Made by a program: the position numbers and the translations under genes | Assembly (NCBI GenBank): GCA_964016105.1 | Contig: CAXHEX010000008.1 | Location: forward strand, 124,001 to 188,000 | DNA length: 64,000 nt | Source: Ketobacter sp964016105 | GTDB lineage: Bacteria > Pseudomonadota > Gammaproteobacteria > Pseudomonadales > Ketobacteraceae | Reading direction: 5' to 3' | In this document: piece by piece, positions 32,699 to 41,143 of the stretch | Layout: each line of letters starts with the position of its first letter | Position numbering within the stretch: the first letter of the stretch is position 1 | The notes under the pieces: generated by a model | Database searches by the model: none | Told to the model about the DNA's origin: nothing | Seen by the model: only the letters and a program-made list of their open reading frames with translations

Positions 32699-33469
32699 CT
32701 AACGAGGGGCCATCCGAATAGAACCATCGAGCCTCACCACTTCGCCATTAAAGAAGCCGTTTTCCACCATTTGTGCCGCAAGTTTTCCGTATTCCGGTGG
32801 GTGACCAAGGCGTTTTGGAAATTGCGTCATTTCAATTAGAGGCAATTTAACTGCATCAGGAGCCGCGTTCATTAGAGGCGTATTAAAAATACCCGGAGCA
32901 ATCACATTGACGCGAATGCCGTAACTGGCCAAATCTCGCGCCATGGGCAACGTCATCCCCACCACGCCGCCTTTAGTGGCAGCGTAAGCCACTTGCCCAA
33001 CCTGTCCATCGAATGCAGCGGCAGAAGCGGTATTAATAATGACTCCCCGTTCACCATCCTCGTTAACGGGCTCGTGCTTAGCCATGGCCTCTGCTGCCAA
33101 GCGACAGATGTTAAAGGTACCCACCAAATTCACCGCAACCACTTTCTGGAATTCATCAAGGGCATGGGGCCCCTTGCTTCCATAGGTTTTCATGGCAGCG
33201 CCAATGCCCGCGCAATTCACCGCCACATGCAGAGCACCATGGGTGGATAAAACATTTTGTATGGCGGTTTTGGCAGAAGCTTCGTCCGCCACGTTAACCA
33301 CCTCAAAGCTGCAATAATCGCCTAACTCTTCTGCTGCGCGTTGACCTGCAACTTCGTTAAGATCAAAAATCACCACCTTAGCGCCTTTCGCCAAAAATAG
33401 TTCCACCGTAGCCCGGCCCAAACCCGACGCACCACCCGTAACCACCGCAACCTTATCTTTTAAGTCCAT
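32699..33469 (-). CDS. SDR of the 17-beta-HSD10 / 3-hydroxyacyl-CoA dehydrogenase type
   Basis: A 256-residue classical SDR. It shows VVTGGASGLGRATVE (cofactor loop), NCAGIGAAMKTYGSKGPHAL, NTASAAAFDGQ with the catalytic Ser, and YAATKGGVVGMTLPMARDL with Tyr and Lys. The sequence after NCAG and the tail FPKRLGHPPEYGKLAAQMVEN...VRLDGSIRMAPR are characteristic of HSD10-like 3-hydroxy-(2-methyl)acyl-CoA dehydrogenases of fatty acid or isoleucine breakdown. GAGGGTGGGCT before the ATG is a good ribosome-binding site. Thioesterase and enoyl-CoA hydratase genes lie just upstream on the other strand. Confidence 0.85.
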   Translation of the reverse strand: MDLKDKVAVVTGGASGLGRATVELFLAKGAKVVIFDLNEVAGQRAAEELGDYCSFEVVNVADEASAKTAIQNVLSTHGALHVAVNCAGIGAAMKTYGSKGPHALDEFQKVVAVNLVGTFNICRLAAEAMAKHEPVNEDGERGVIINTASAAAFDGQVGQVAYAATKGGVVGMTLPMARDLASYGIRVNVIAPGIFNTPLMNAAPDAVKLPLIEMTQFPKRLGHPPEYGKLAAQMVENGFFNGEVVRLDGSIRMAPR

Positions 33470-33740
33470 AGCCCACCCTCTTGCTGAACAATTAGTTATT
33501 TGATGACTGCATGGTCCGGAGTATACACAGGGCCATAGACGCTGCCACTGGCAAAAAATGTCAGTTTAACCAGCGTTTAAGTCAGCGATTTCATTGGCAA
33601 ATGCCGTCAAACTTAGCGCTGCCAGTAACTTCTAATGGCGACCAGTAGTTACGAAAAATCATCAAGACCCAGTCACCACTGGCGGCTACCCTGAGGTAAT
33701 ATATGGCGCATTTAAAGCAGTAAATAGTCAAGGTCGTAGT

Positions 33741-34292
33741 ATGTGGTTCTTTTTCCGGTTTTTCGTTGCAACTTATATTCAAAAAATAAAGCCCACCAAA
33801 CATATACTTGAGTGGGTATCAGCCCCTTATCGCGTTATGCCCTGGGATTTAGACGCCAATCTTCACATGAATAACGTAAAATACCTGAAGTACCTGGAGC
33901 GTGGGCGAGTTGAACATATGATTCACACACCCTGGCTAAGAAATATGTATCGCAGCAACGCGAAAGCGTTGATCGCAAATACAGAGGTAAGCTACGTTAA
34001 AGAAATGCGTCTGTTTCAAAAGTTCAGCGTGGAAACTCGCATCAGCAGCTGGGATGAGAAGTACCTCTACATAGAACAGGTTTTTGCTGACGGGAAAACT
34101 ATTTTCACCTGCTCTGTGACCCGAATGGCGACGGTGGACATGAAAACCCATAAGCGTTTATCTGCAACAGAAGTGCTGGCAAAAGCCTTCGCGGAAAGCA
34201 GCGCTCCGCCACTGCCTGAGAGCGCCCAACATCTAAATGCGCTGATCAAAGCCCAACGCCAAGAAACCCAAGCTATCACCCACATTCACTAG
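33741..34292 (+). CDS. Hotdog-fold acyl-CoA thioesterase (4HBT/FadM-like)
   Basis: A 183-residue protein with a short hydrophobic N-terminus (WFFFRFFVATYI). The hotdog core has VMPWDLDANLHMNNVKYLKYLERGR, where the Asp and the D-x-N-x-H-M-N pattern form the active-site turn. It resembles the bacterial homologues of human THEM6/Them-like proteins. AAGG lies 7 nt before the ATG. An enoyl-CoA hydratase gene follows after 9 bp, so the pair probably forms an operon in acyl-CoA metabolism. Confidence 0.82.
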   Translation: MWFFFRFFVATYIQKIKPTKHILEWVSAPYRVMPWDLDANLHMNNVKYLKYLERGRVEHMIHTPWLRNMYRSNAKALIANTEVSYVKEMRLFQKFSVETRISSWDEKYLYIEQVFADGKTIFTCSVTRMATVDMKTHKRLSATEVLAKAFAESSAPPLPESAQHLNALIKAQRQETQAITHIH

Positions 34293-34301
34293 AGAATCAC
34301 T

Positions 34302-35069
34302 ATGACAGAGCTAGTACAAACAGAGATCATGGACGGCGTAATTCGTATTCGCCTGAACAGAGAAGATAAAAAGAACGCACTCACTGGGGAGATGTATCAT
34401 GGCATCTGCGATGCCTTCGACAAATTAGACAGTGATCCAGCTCTACGGGTAGGGCTAATCACGGGCTCCCAAGACTGCTTCACTGCCGGTAACGATTTGG
34501 TGGATTTTATGGAGAACTCCACCATTGCCGGGGATTCACCCGTTGGTCGTTTTCTGCGTACTCTGCCCAACCTAAAAAAACCGTTGGTTGCCGCGGTGAA
34601 CGGCCCCGCAGTGGGCGTTGGCACCACGTTGTTGTTTCATTGCGATTTGGTTTACGCCGCGAGCAGCACAAAGTTTTCTATGCCCTTTGTTAACCTGGGG
34701 CTATGCCCGGAAGCGGGTTCCAGCCTTTTACTACAGCAATCGGTGGGCTACCGAAAAGCCTGTGAACTGTTGATGTTAGGTGGCGTATTTGATGCAGAAA
34801 AAGCGGAGCAACTAGGCCTGGTTAACGAAGTGCTCGACCCGAGCAATTATCAGGATCATGCATTAGCAAAGGCCAAACAACTGGCTCAACAGCCTCCCCA
34901 CTCTATTCAGGTCACCAAACAGCTGATGAGACAAAGCAACCAGGCATTTCTGGAGACAATAATGAAAGCGGAAGAGGAGCACTTTTCTGCAATGTTGCAG
35001 GGTGCGGAAGCCAAAGAAGCCTTTGCGGCTTTCTTTGAAAAACGCAAACCGGACTTCAGTAAGCTTTAA
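34302..35069 (+). CDS. Enoyl-CoA hydratase/isomerase family protein
   Basis: A 255-residue crotonase-fold enzyme. It has the oxyanion-hole segments SQDCFTAGNDLVDF and AAVNGPAVGVGTTLLFHCDLVYA, plus FVNLGLCPEAGSSLLL. Crotonase Glu positions are partly conserved. It may be a hydratase or a delta3-delta2-enoyl-CoA isomerase; the FxxAGNDLxDF motif favours the isomerase-like subgroup. It is second in a two-gene unit with a thioesterase. A hairpin lies just after the stop. Confidence 0.85.
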   Translation: MTELVQTEIMDGVIRIRLNREDKKNALTGEMYHGICDAFDKLDSDPALRVGLITGSQDCFTAGNDLVDFMENSTIAGDSPVGRFLRTLPNLKKPLVAAVNGPAVGVGTTLLFHCDLVYAASSTKFSMPFVNLGLCPEAGSSLLLQQSVGYRKACELLMLGGVFDAEKAEQLGLVNEVLDPSNYQDHALAKAKQLAQQPPHSIQVTKQLMRQSNQAFLETIMKAEEEHFSAMLQGAEAKEAFAAFFEKRKPDFSKL

Positions 35070-35106
35070 AAAAATGCTGTTGCGCGGTGGGCTTGAACCA
35101 CCGCGC
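35068..35106. terminator. Hairpin between convergent genes
   Basis: GCGCGGTGG (35082-35090) pairs with CCACCGCGC (35098-35106). The A-run at 35068-35074 is a T-run on the other strand at a short distance. It lies between the enoyl-CoA hydratase and yceI stops and probably works mainly for the leftward transcript. Confidence 0.5.
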
Positions 35107-35122
35107 CTGGCTCAGCCAAAAA

Positions 35123-35716
35123 CTACTTGCGAATACCTTCAACAGAAATATAGATATCCACTACCTGAGACGCTGGCCCTAAGTCATAGTCAATACCAAA
35201 ATCTTTGAGTGGAAACTGAGTGGTGGCTTCAAACCCCTGACGATAACCGCCCCAGGGATCCTTACCACCACCGATGTAATTCACATCCAACACTACCGGC
35301 TTGGTTATTCCCTTCAGGGTAAAATCTCCCGTCACCTTGGCCGTGTTCTCGCCGGTTTTTTCTACCTTTGTGCTCACAAAAGAGGCCTTAGGATAGGTCT
35401 TCACATCAAGAAAATCCGCGTTTCGTAGATGCTTGTCACGGTCCGCGTGATTGGAGTCCACACTGGCCACATCAATCTCCACATTCACCTTGGATTTCTC
35501 AGGCTGTTTGTCATCCAGCTGAAACTCCCCTTCAAATTGATTAAATTGTCCCAGCAGCCAACTGTAGCCAAGATGCTTTATTTTGAACTGAATAAATGCG
35601 TGACTCCCCTTGGTATCCATAACGTAGGTTTCCTGGGCCGACACCGCAGGTCCCGCTGCCAAAAAAGCAGCCATAGCCAGCACAGCGGCGATAAATCTGT
35701 TCTCATATTTTTTCAT
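35123..35716 (-). CDS. YceI-family periplasmic lipocalin-like protein
   Basis: A signal peptide (NRFIAAVLAMAAFLAAGPAVSAQ) leads into a 170-residue beta barrel. YVMDTKGSHAFIQFKIKHLG, VDSNHADRDKHLRN and VTGDFTLKGITKPV are the YceI landmarks. Relatives bind polyisoprenoids or amphiphiles in the periplasm. It is 10 bp downstream of a cytochrome b561, the same arrangement as E. coli yceJ-yceI, so the two likely act together. A good ribosome-binding site (TAGGAG) precedes the ATG. Confidence 0.9.
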   Translation of the reverse strand: MKKYENRFIAAVLAMAAFLAAGPAVSAQETYVMDTKGSHAFIQFKIKHLGYSWLLGQFNQFEGEFQLDDKQPEKSKVNVEIDVASVDSNHADRDKHLRNADFLDVKTYPKASFVSTKVEKTGENTAKVTGDFTLKGITKPVVLDVNYIGGGKDPWGGYRQGFEATTQFPLKDFGIDYDLGPASQVVDIYISVEGIRK

Positions 35717-35726
35717 GGGTATTCTC

Positions 35727-36305
35727 CTAATGGTTTTTTCTATCGATGGAAAATCGTGTGGGATGGATCATTCGAAGCAAGGTGTTATCCCGATAAACAA
35801 AATGATGAATCAACGCAGCCAAGCCATGGAGCACTGCCAAGGCTACGATAAAATAGGCGGCCCAGCGGTGCAGGTCACCCATCAACTCCGCCTGCTCTGA
35901 CGAAAGGGAGACCAACCCAGGAATAGTTATTAAACCAAAAGGCGACAGCGCGGCACCGTCTGCTGTGGTCATCAAGTAGCCGGACGCGGGCAAAACAAAC
36001 AACGCCACATAGAGCCCACCATGGGCAAGCTGCGCTGACCACCGGGCCCAGCGCGAGCCCGCGAGTGACTGTGGTGATCCAATGGCAAACCGACAAACAA
36101 GCCTAAACAGGGTCACCGTTACCAGTATCAAACCCAGCAGTTTGTGCCATTCAGGCAATACTCTGTACAAGGGGTCATAATAGGTTAGCTCCACCATGTA
36201 GAGCCCCAACCCAAAAAGGGAGCACACCATCACGGCCGACAACCAATGCGTAACGATGATCGGCCATCCATAGTGGTCCACTTTGTTTACTTTATTCTTT
36301 TTCAA
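35727..36305 (-). CDS. Cytochrome b561 (YceJ-like)
   Basis: A 192-residue four-helix membrane cytochrome. Heme ligand histidines are expected in VTHWLSAVMV, PEWHKLLGLIL, LAHGGLYVALFVLPASGYL and DLHRWAAYFIVALAVLHGLAAL. It passes electrons across the inner membrane and is paired with a YceI-like periplasmic protein. A palindrome about 53 bp upstream may control it. Confidence 0.9.
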   Translation of the reverse strand: MKKNKVNKVDHYGWPIIVTHWLSAVMVCSLFGLGLYMVELTYYDPLYRVLPEWHKLLGLILVTVTLFRLVCRFAIGSPQSLAGSRWARWSAQLAHGGLYVALFVLPASGYLMTTADGAALSPFGLITIPGLVSLSSEQAELMGDLHRWAAYFIVALAVLHGLAALIHHFVYRDNTLLRMIHPTRFSIDRKNH

Positions 36306-36357
36306 GCCTCCCCCATGATATTTTTGCCAATAAAACCGCTGCTATAGGTGTAAATTT

Positions 36358-36374
36358 AAACAGTTTGACTGTTT
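36358..36374. promoter_or_regulatory. Palindrome upstream of cytochrome b561
   Basis: AAACAGT-TTG-ACTGTTT is a perfect inverted repeat 53 bp before the cytochrome start. It is the likely operator or activator site for the two-gene unit. It looks superficially like the SetR operators but has one base less between half sites. Confidence 0.35.
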
Positions 36375-36515
36375 TATAGAGAGAAGGTTCGTTTCTTTCT
36401 CAACTGCGCAGCAGCAAATTGGTAATAAGTCACAAATTGGAATGGTCAAAGTTTACAGCAAAAGCGATGGAGCTAAGCCACACTTGTTGTTCTGAGAATC
36501 GGGGAGAGCTGCGTC

Positions 36516-36725
36516 ATGAACGTCAAATCTATTGTCACAAGTTGGGTCATTGCAGTGCTACTGCTGGTGTTGGTAACCAATTTGAGCCAAAACAGGAGTA
36601 CCGAAGCCCCAACTCAGAAGCCCATTCTCATTTCACCGGAAGAACCATCATCAGCACAACAGGAAGCAACTCAGCACGCGTTTGCTTTACCTTCCGCCAG
36701 CCGCCTGTTACTTCCTCAGAGCTAA
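36516..36725 (+). CDS. Small membrane-anchored protein, unknown function
   Basis: A 69-residue frame with one N-terminal hydrophobic helix (IVTSWVIAVLLLVLVTNL) and a polar, proline-rich tail. GGGGAG lies about 8 nt before the ATG, supporting translation. No family is recognised. It stands alone, convergent with the ferredoxin-reductase-type gene. Confidence 0.5.
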   Translation: MNVKSIVTSWVIAVLLLVLVTNLSQNRSTEAPTQKPILISPEEPSSAQQEATQHAFALPSASRLLLPQS

Positions 36726-36734
36726 ATTAGCCAC

Positions 36735-37868
36735 TCATGACTTTGGGGCTTGGCGTGCCACCACGGGGGTACAGGGATAAGCCACGCAGCCAAGAACGTA
36801 ACCATTTTTCGCATCACTAATAGTCAATCCGTTGGGCTCTTCCATGAGGAGTATTCCGGAATGAATTTTGACCTTGCAGGCCTGGCAGTTACCAATGCTG
36901 CAGTCCTGCGGATAGTTAACGCCAACGTCCCTGGCGCTGTCCAAAATCGGCTCTACTTGCTGTTGACGGGTTCTCACAGGTTTCCCCAACAAACCACTGG
37001 GTAAAAAGGTTATGGAATGGGGCTTAAGATGTTTCACCACTGAAGATGCTGGTGTAGAGCTGAAGGTTTCAATTTTAATTTTAGATTTGGGTAACCCTAA
37101 ACGCTCGAAACCCTCGGCACATTTGCGAATCAATCCATAGGGACCGCACAGGTACATGTTTGCGTTGGCGGGGTCCGCCAATTCAGATATCAATGCCTCG
37201 CTGTCCAGACGTCCATATTGATCTTGTCCAAGTATTTGGCTACGAGTGTAGTGTACTCGCAAGGTAAAGCCTGAGTGCTCCCTTTTCAGGCGCTCCAGCT
37301 CTCGCAGAAACAAGGCCTGTTCTTTGTCACGGCTAACATAGACCATTTGGATATCCGCATCGCTGTTTTTACCCAACAAATCTTTAACCAGGGAAAATAT
37401 GGGCACCACTCCGGCACCTGCTGCAATCATGATATAACGTTGAGATTCAGGCTGGCTGTCGGGAGTGACAAAAGCACCGTCTGGCTCATCAATATAGAGC
37501 TTGTCCCCCACCTTCAATTCAGATTTCGCATAGCTGGAAATACGACCCTTAAACACTTTCTGAATAGTAATGGTGTAACGGTTTTCTTCTGGAGCAGAAG
37601 AAAAAGAATAGCAGCGCTGAAAAAGTGCCGCCCCAAGGGGAAAACTTACATTAACAAACTGACCCGCCTTATATTTTAAGCGATAACCATCAAGCAGCTC
37701 GAACTCTACGGATACGGCGCGGGATGTCTCGTGACGAATTTTAGTTACTTTTGCCTCATAAAGCTGGTCAAGTAAGGAGTCACTTTCCATTGTGCCTCTT
37801 TTATTTTTGCCAGCAGCAGCACCCGGTCCCAATTTGCGACCTATGCGCCGAATTAATCGATTAGGCAT
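36735..37868 (-). CDS. Ferredoxin reductase-type oxidoreductase with C-terminal 2Fe-2S domain
   Basis: A 377-residue fusion. The FAD-binding barrel (about 35-135) has CYSFSSAPE, the RxYS-type flavin motif. The NAD(P) domain has IMIAAGAGVVPIFSLVKDLL and YLCGPYGLI. The plant-type ferredoxin domain (about 290-370) has cysteines in CSIGNCQACK and LGCVAYPC. This is the layout of phenol hydroxylase/vanillate demethylase or hybrid-cluster reductases. It passes electrons from NAD(P)H to an unidentified oxygenase or other partner. A basic N-terminus (RLIRRIGRKLG) precedes the barrel. An ATG at 37790 with AGAGG is an alternative start. Confidence 0.82.
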   Translation of the reverse strand: MPNRLIRRIGRKLGPGAAAGKNKRGTMESDSLLDQLYEAKVTKIRHETSRAVSVEFELLDGYRLKYKAGQFVNVSFPLGAALFQRCYSFSSAPEENRYTITIQKVFKGRISSYAKSELKVGDKLYIDEPDGAFVTPDSQPESQRYIMIAAGAGVVPIFSLVKDLLGKNSDADIQMVYVSRDKEQALFLRELERLKREHSGFTLRVHYTRSQILGQDQYGRLDSEALISELADPANANMYLCGPYGLIRKCAEGFERLGLPKSKIKIETFSSTPASSVVKHLKPHSITFLPSGLLGKPVRTRQQQVEPILDSARDVGVNYPQDCSIGNCQACKVKIHSGILLMEEPNGLTISDAKNGYVLGCVAYPCTPVVARQAPKS

Positions 37869-37883
37869 GATAGTTACTCAGTT

Positions 37884-38198
37884 TTAGTCTTCCCAAAAAC
37901 GGCGCAATTGAAATGCGCAATAGCCCACTGCAAACAACACATTAACAAAGCAACCGATACGGGTGGCGGTTGCCAGCTGTTGAGGCGTCATGGATTCCAA
38001 AGCCAGCAGAGAATCGGGCAAACCAAACAATGCCAACATCACCATTCCTGCGGCAATGACAACCACACCTAAAATCATAGCAATGAACGCCTTGCCACGA
38101 TCAAGCCACTGGTTAATAGCAGCGTATTCAATGGTGGAGTTGAGCGCGCTACACAGCACCCAAGTCAACACCAATGATCCAACAATGTAGCCAGCCAT
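37884..38198 (-). CDS. Small inner-membrane protein, unknown function
   Basis: A 104-residue protein with three likely membrane helices (GYIVGSLVLTWVLCSAL, AFIAMILGVVVIAAGMVMLALFG, IGCFVNVLFAVGYCAFQL). I do not recognise a family. It ends 15 bp before the ferredoxin-reductase-type gene on the same strand, so it may be co-transcribed with it. Confidence 0.6.
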   Translation of the reverse strand: MAGYIVGSLVLTWVLCSALNSTIEYAAINQWLDRGKAFIAMILGVVVIAAGMVMLALFGLPDSLLALESMTPQQLATATRIGCFVNVLFAVGYCAFQLRRFWED

Positions 38199-38228
38199 TA
38201 TTATCCCACCCTAGGGGCATTGTCAGAA

Positions 38229-39815
38229 CTAATGTTCTCTGGTTTCTTGAAAACGGACATCGGGCCAACGCTCAATGGTCAGCTCTAAATTGACCCGGGT
38301 GGGAGCCAAATAAGTCAGGTAGCCTCCACCATCCACGGCTAGATTATCGTGGCATTTCTTTTTAAAGTCTTCCAACATTTTAGCATCGTCACAATAGACC
38401 CAGCGGGCGGTGGCAACATTAATGTTGTCGTAGGCACATTCCACTTTGTACTCATCCTTCAAACGATAGGCAACCACGTCAAATTGTAGAACCCCCACAG
38501 CACCCACGATCACATCATTGTTACGCAATGGCATAAATACCTGGGTGGCTCCCTCTTCCGACAGCTGGGTGATGCCTTTCTGCAATTGTTTGCTTTTTAA
38601 AGGGTCTTTGAGCTGAACCCGGCGGAATAACTCTGGTGCAAAATGGGGAATACCTTGAAAGTTCATGGCCTCGCCATTGGTAAAGGTATCACCAATCTGA
38701 ATGGTGCCGTGATTGTGTAAACCGATAATATCACCAGGCCAGGCCTCATCCAGATGTCCCCTTTCCCCCGCTCGAAAGGTGAGCGCATCCGCAATTCGAA
38801 TGTCTTTTCCAACGCGCACATGACGCATTTTCATGCCCTTCTCATAGCGCCCGGAACACACCCGCATAAAGGCAATTCTATCCCGATGCTTAGGGTCCAT
38901 ATTGGCTTGAATTTTAAACACAAAGCCAGAGAATTCAGGGTCACTGGATTTCACCTCACGGGTGTCGGTTGTCCTGCCCTGGGGCTTGGGCGCCCACTCA
39001 ACCAAGCCATCCAACAGGTGATCCACGCCAAAATTACCCAAAGCCGTACCGAAAAATACCGGTGTGAGTTTGCCCTGCAAAAACTGTTGCAGATCAAATT
39101 CGTGACTGGCGCCCCGCACTAACTCCAGCTCTTCTCGCAGATCGTCCGCGAGATCACCCACGGCTTCATCCAGCTCTGGATTATTCAAGCCTTTTATGGA
39201 CCGCACCTCTTGAATAGTGTGGCCCTGACCGGTTTGATAGAGGTAGGTGGTATCCTGATAAAGGTTATACACCCCTTTAAATAATTTACCCATACCAATA
39301 GGCCAGGTGATAGGAGCGCAATCGATTTTGAGGATGCTCTCAATTTCATCCAGCAACTCAATAGGGTCGCGGATATCCCGGTCCATCTTGTTAATGAAGG
39401 ACAGAATAGGCGTATCCCGTAGGCGGCATACTTCCATCAGTTTAATGGTACGAGGCTCAACACCCTTTGCGCCGTCAATGACCATCAAGGAAGAATCCAC
39501 GGCGGTCAGTGTGCGATAGGTATCCTCCGAGAAGTCTTCGTGGCCAGGGGTGTCCAACAGGTTGACCGTGCAGTCTTTATAGGGGAACTGCATCACCGAT
39601 GTGGTAACAGATATACCCCGCTCTTTTTCCATCTCCATCCAGTCTGACGTGGCATGACGGTCGGAGCCGCGCCCCTTAACTGTACCCGCCACCTGTATGG
39701 TATTTCCGTACAGTAACAACTTTTCTGTGATGGTGGTTTTACCCGCATCCGGGTGGGAGATGATAGCAAAGGTCCTTCGCTTATTGATTTCATTGAGAAA
39801 ATCTTGGTTTGCCAT
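38229..39815 (-). CDS. prfC: Peptide chain release factor 3
   Basis: A 528-residue translational GTPase. G1 is SHPDAGKTT, G3 is DTPGHEDFSEDT, G4 is NKMDR and the switch region is RGISVTTSVM. It recycles RF1 and RF2 from the ribosome. The coding sequence appears intact. Its 5' end is the integration site of SXT/R391 ICEs, and the DNA to its right is such an element. The first codons (MANQDFLNE) and promoter are therefore probably ICE-derived, as known for SXT. A TTGACA (39887-39892, minus strand) could be its -35. Confidence 0.97.
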   Translation of the reverse strand: MANQDFLNEINKRRTFAIISHPDAGKTTITEKLLLYGNTIQVAGTVKGRGSDRHATSDWMEMEKERGISVTTSVMQFPYKDCTVNLLDTPGHEDFSEDTYRTLTAVDSSLMVIDGAKGVEPRTIKLMEVCRLRDTPILSFINKMDRDIRDPIELLDEIESILKIDCAPITWPIGMGKLFKGVYNLYQDTTYLYQTGQGHTIQEVRSIKGLNNPELDEAVGDLADDLREELELVRGASHEFDLQQFLQGKLTPVFFGTALGNFGVDHLLDGLVEWAPKPQGRTTDTREVKSSDPEFSGFVFKIQANMDPKHRDRIAFMRVCSGRYEKGMKMRHVRVGKDIRIADALTFRAGERGHLDEAWPGDIIGLHNHGTIQIGDTFTNGEAMNFQGIPHFAPELFRRVQLKDPLKSKQLQKGITQLSEEGATQVFMPLRNNDVIVGAVGVLQFDVVAYRLKDEYKVECAYDNINVATARWVYCDDAKMLEDFKKKCHDNLAVDGGGYLTYLAPTRVNLELTIERWPDVRFQETREH

Positions 39816-39840
39816 GTATAAATTCTTTTAGTTTGTACAC
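39770..39840. other. Presumed attR junction of an SXT/R391-type ICE in prfC
   Basis: setR lies 257 bp upstream of prfC, the arrangement at the right end of prfC-integrated ICEs. Family members recombine within the first codons of prfC, so the crossover is expected in about 39770-39815. The exact core cannot be fixed without attL, which is outside the window. A direct repeat TTTGTACAC lies just upstream of prfC (about 39834-39852). Confidence 0.55.
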
Positions 39841-40071
39841 GGATTTGTACACACTTTTGGAAGTACTCTCTTTTCAGTTCTTCGCTTGTCAAATCCGTCG
39901 TGTTAATCGTAATTGGCCGCTATTTTCGCTGATCTTGACTTTATAAACAATCAATGGTTATCTAATCGGTTACCATTTACTCTCAGCGTGCACCAATGCT
40001 CAGTTGTAGCTGTTTGCAATCGTTGCTTCTTCAGCTAATGAACAACTGTGGCTAAACCACAAATTCCTTCG

Positions 40072-40719
40072 CTACCAGAAATCGATGATAGCTTGTCGTA
40101 CTACACCGATGATGGTGCAGTTGCCGTTGATCGGTATTGCAGGGTATTGCGGGTTCAAAGGTTTTAGATACTTCTGTTCACCATCAATAACCAACTGCTT
40201 AAAGGTTGCTTCTTTCGAATCATCCAAACGCGCAACAACCAATGAACCTGAAGAGTAAGGTAACTCAGGATCAACAACGATCACTGCCCCCTCAGGTATG
40301 GATTTTTTTCCGCTTGGATTTTCCATACTGTCGCCTTTTACGCGAAGTGCGAAACAACCCTCATGTGCTTTCCCAGTGACTTCACGCCACTCCTCAGCAT
40401 CTTCATGGGCAAATCCCTCCGCTATTTCAGTCCAATCACCGGCCTGAACCCAGTTAATGAGAGGAATTTTTCCCTTAATGTCAGGCCCGACTTCTACATT
40501 ACCGACCCCCAAGCCAATCTCGCCATCACCTGTGGCGAGCCAATGAGCATTCACGCGAAGCGCCTCCGCGATCTGCATGGTGTAACGAGACCTAGCCGAT
40601 TTACCAGAGCAAATCTGGCTGATCGACTGCTGTTTGATACCAATGCGACGAGCCAACTCAGACTGAGTCACCCCAGTAAGCTGTAAGGCATGGTTTAGTC
40701 GTTCGGATAAAGTTTTCAT
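40072..40719 (-). CDS. setR: SetR, LexA/CI-like ICE repressor
   Basis: A 215-residue repressor. The N-terminal HTH is at about 17-38 (VTQSELARRIGIKQQSISQI). The S24 autoprotease domain has cleavage site Ala93-Gly94 (WVQAGDW), catalytic Ser131 (GDSMENP) and Lys174 (ATFKQL). RecA filaments formed after DNA damage should trigger self-cleavage, relieving repression of the activator genes setC and setD and so of transfer. It is divergent from croS, with four palindromic operators in the shared 117-bp gap. The length equals that recalled for SXT SetR. Confidence 0.93.
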   Translation of the reverse strand: MKTLSERLNHALQLTGVTQSELARRIGIKQQSISQICSGKSARSRYTMQIAEALRVNAHWLATGDGEIGLGVGNVEVGPDIKGKIPLINWVQAGDWTEIAEGFAHEDAEEWREVTGKAHEGCFALRVKGDSMENPSGKKSIPEGAVIVVDPELPYSSGSLVVARLDDSKEATFKQLVIDGEQKYLKPLNPQYPAIPINGNCTIIGVVRQAIIDFW

Positions 40720-40730
40720 AAGCCCGCATT

Positions 40731-40823
40731 CTACAAATAAAACTGTAGTCTTTCAACAATTTTAACTGTTGACTTATCTACAGTTTAAACTGTAACATTC
40801 AATCTTGTAACAGTTTTTATTGT
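40731..40823. promoter_or_regulatory. Four SetR/CroS operators in the setR-croS switch region
   Basis: Four 14-bp ACA-N8-TGT palindromes are visible: ACAAATAAAACTGT (about 40733-40746), ACAATTTTAACTGT (40756-40769), ACAGTTTAAACTGT (40780-40793, perfect) and ACAGTTTTTATTGT (40810-40823). Their number and placement fit the known SetR operators of SXT/R391. The two opposing promoters must overlap them. Confidence 0.85.
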
Positions 40824-40836
40824 AACAGGAGACGGT

Positions 40837-41088
40837 ATGGAAGTGTTCAACACGACACAAAAACATCTCCGCCGTGCCATTGACTTGGTCGGCGGGCAAT
40901 CAGCATTAGCACGAGCCATCAACTCAAAGCAGCAAAACGTCTGGTTTTGGTTGAATAAATCAGGGCGTGTTCCCGCTGAATTCGTTTTACCAATCGAACA
41001 AGCTACGCAAGGACAGGTAACCCGATCCCAGTTAAGACCGGACATCTATCCCGAATGCCCAAGCGAGCTGAAAGCCAGTAACCAGTAG
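40837..41088 (+). CDS. croS: CroS, Cro-like regulator
   Basis: An 83-residue protein with a Cro/YdaS-type HTH (GGQSALARAINSKQQNVWFWLNKSGRVPAEFVLPIEQAT). AGGAG lies before the ATG. By analogy with lambda and SXT it would repress setR and dampen its own operon after induction. It is the first gene of the rightward early operon. Confidence 0.85.
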   Translation: MEVFNTTQKHLRRAIDLVGGQSALARAINSKQQNVWFWLNKSGRVPAEFVLPIEQATQGQVTRSQLRPDIYPECPSELKASNQ

Positions 41089-41143
41089 GATTAAGGGCAA
41101 GTAATGGTCAGCATTTTACGTAAACACAGAAGCGAGTACCTCC

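Noticed and set aside
36358..36374. A possible SetR operator in the host chromosome
   Set aside because: The half sites are separated by seven, not eight, bases, and it lies 4 kb from the ICE, so a local regulator of the cytochrome gene is more likely.
39593..39892. A 99-codon frame overlapping the start of prfC
   Set aside because: Two-thirds of it is an out-of-frame reading of the prfC GTPase domain.
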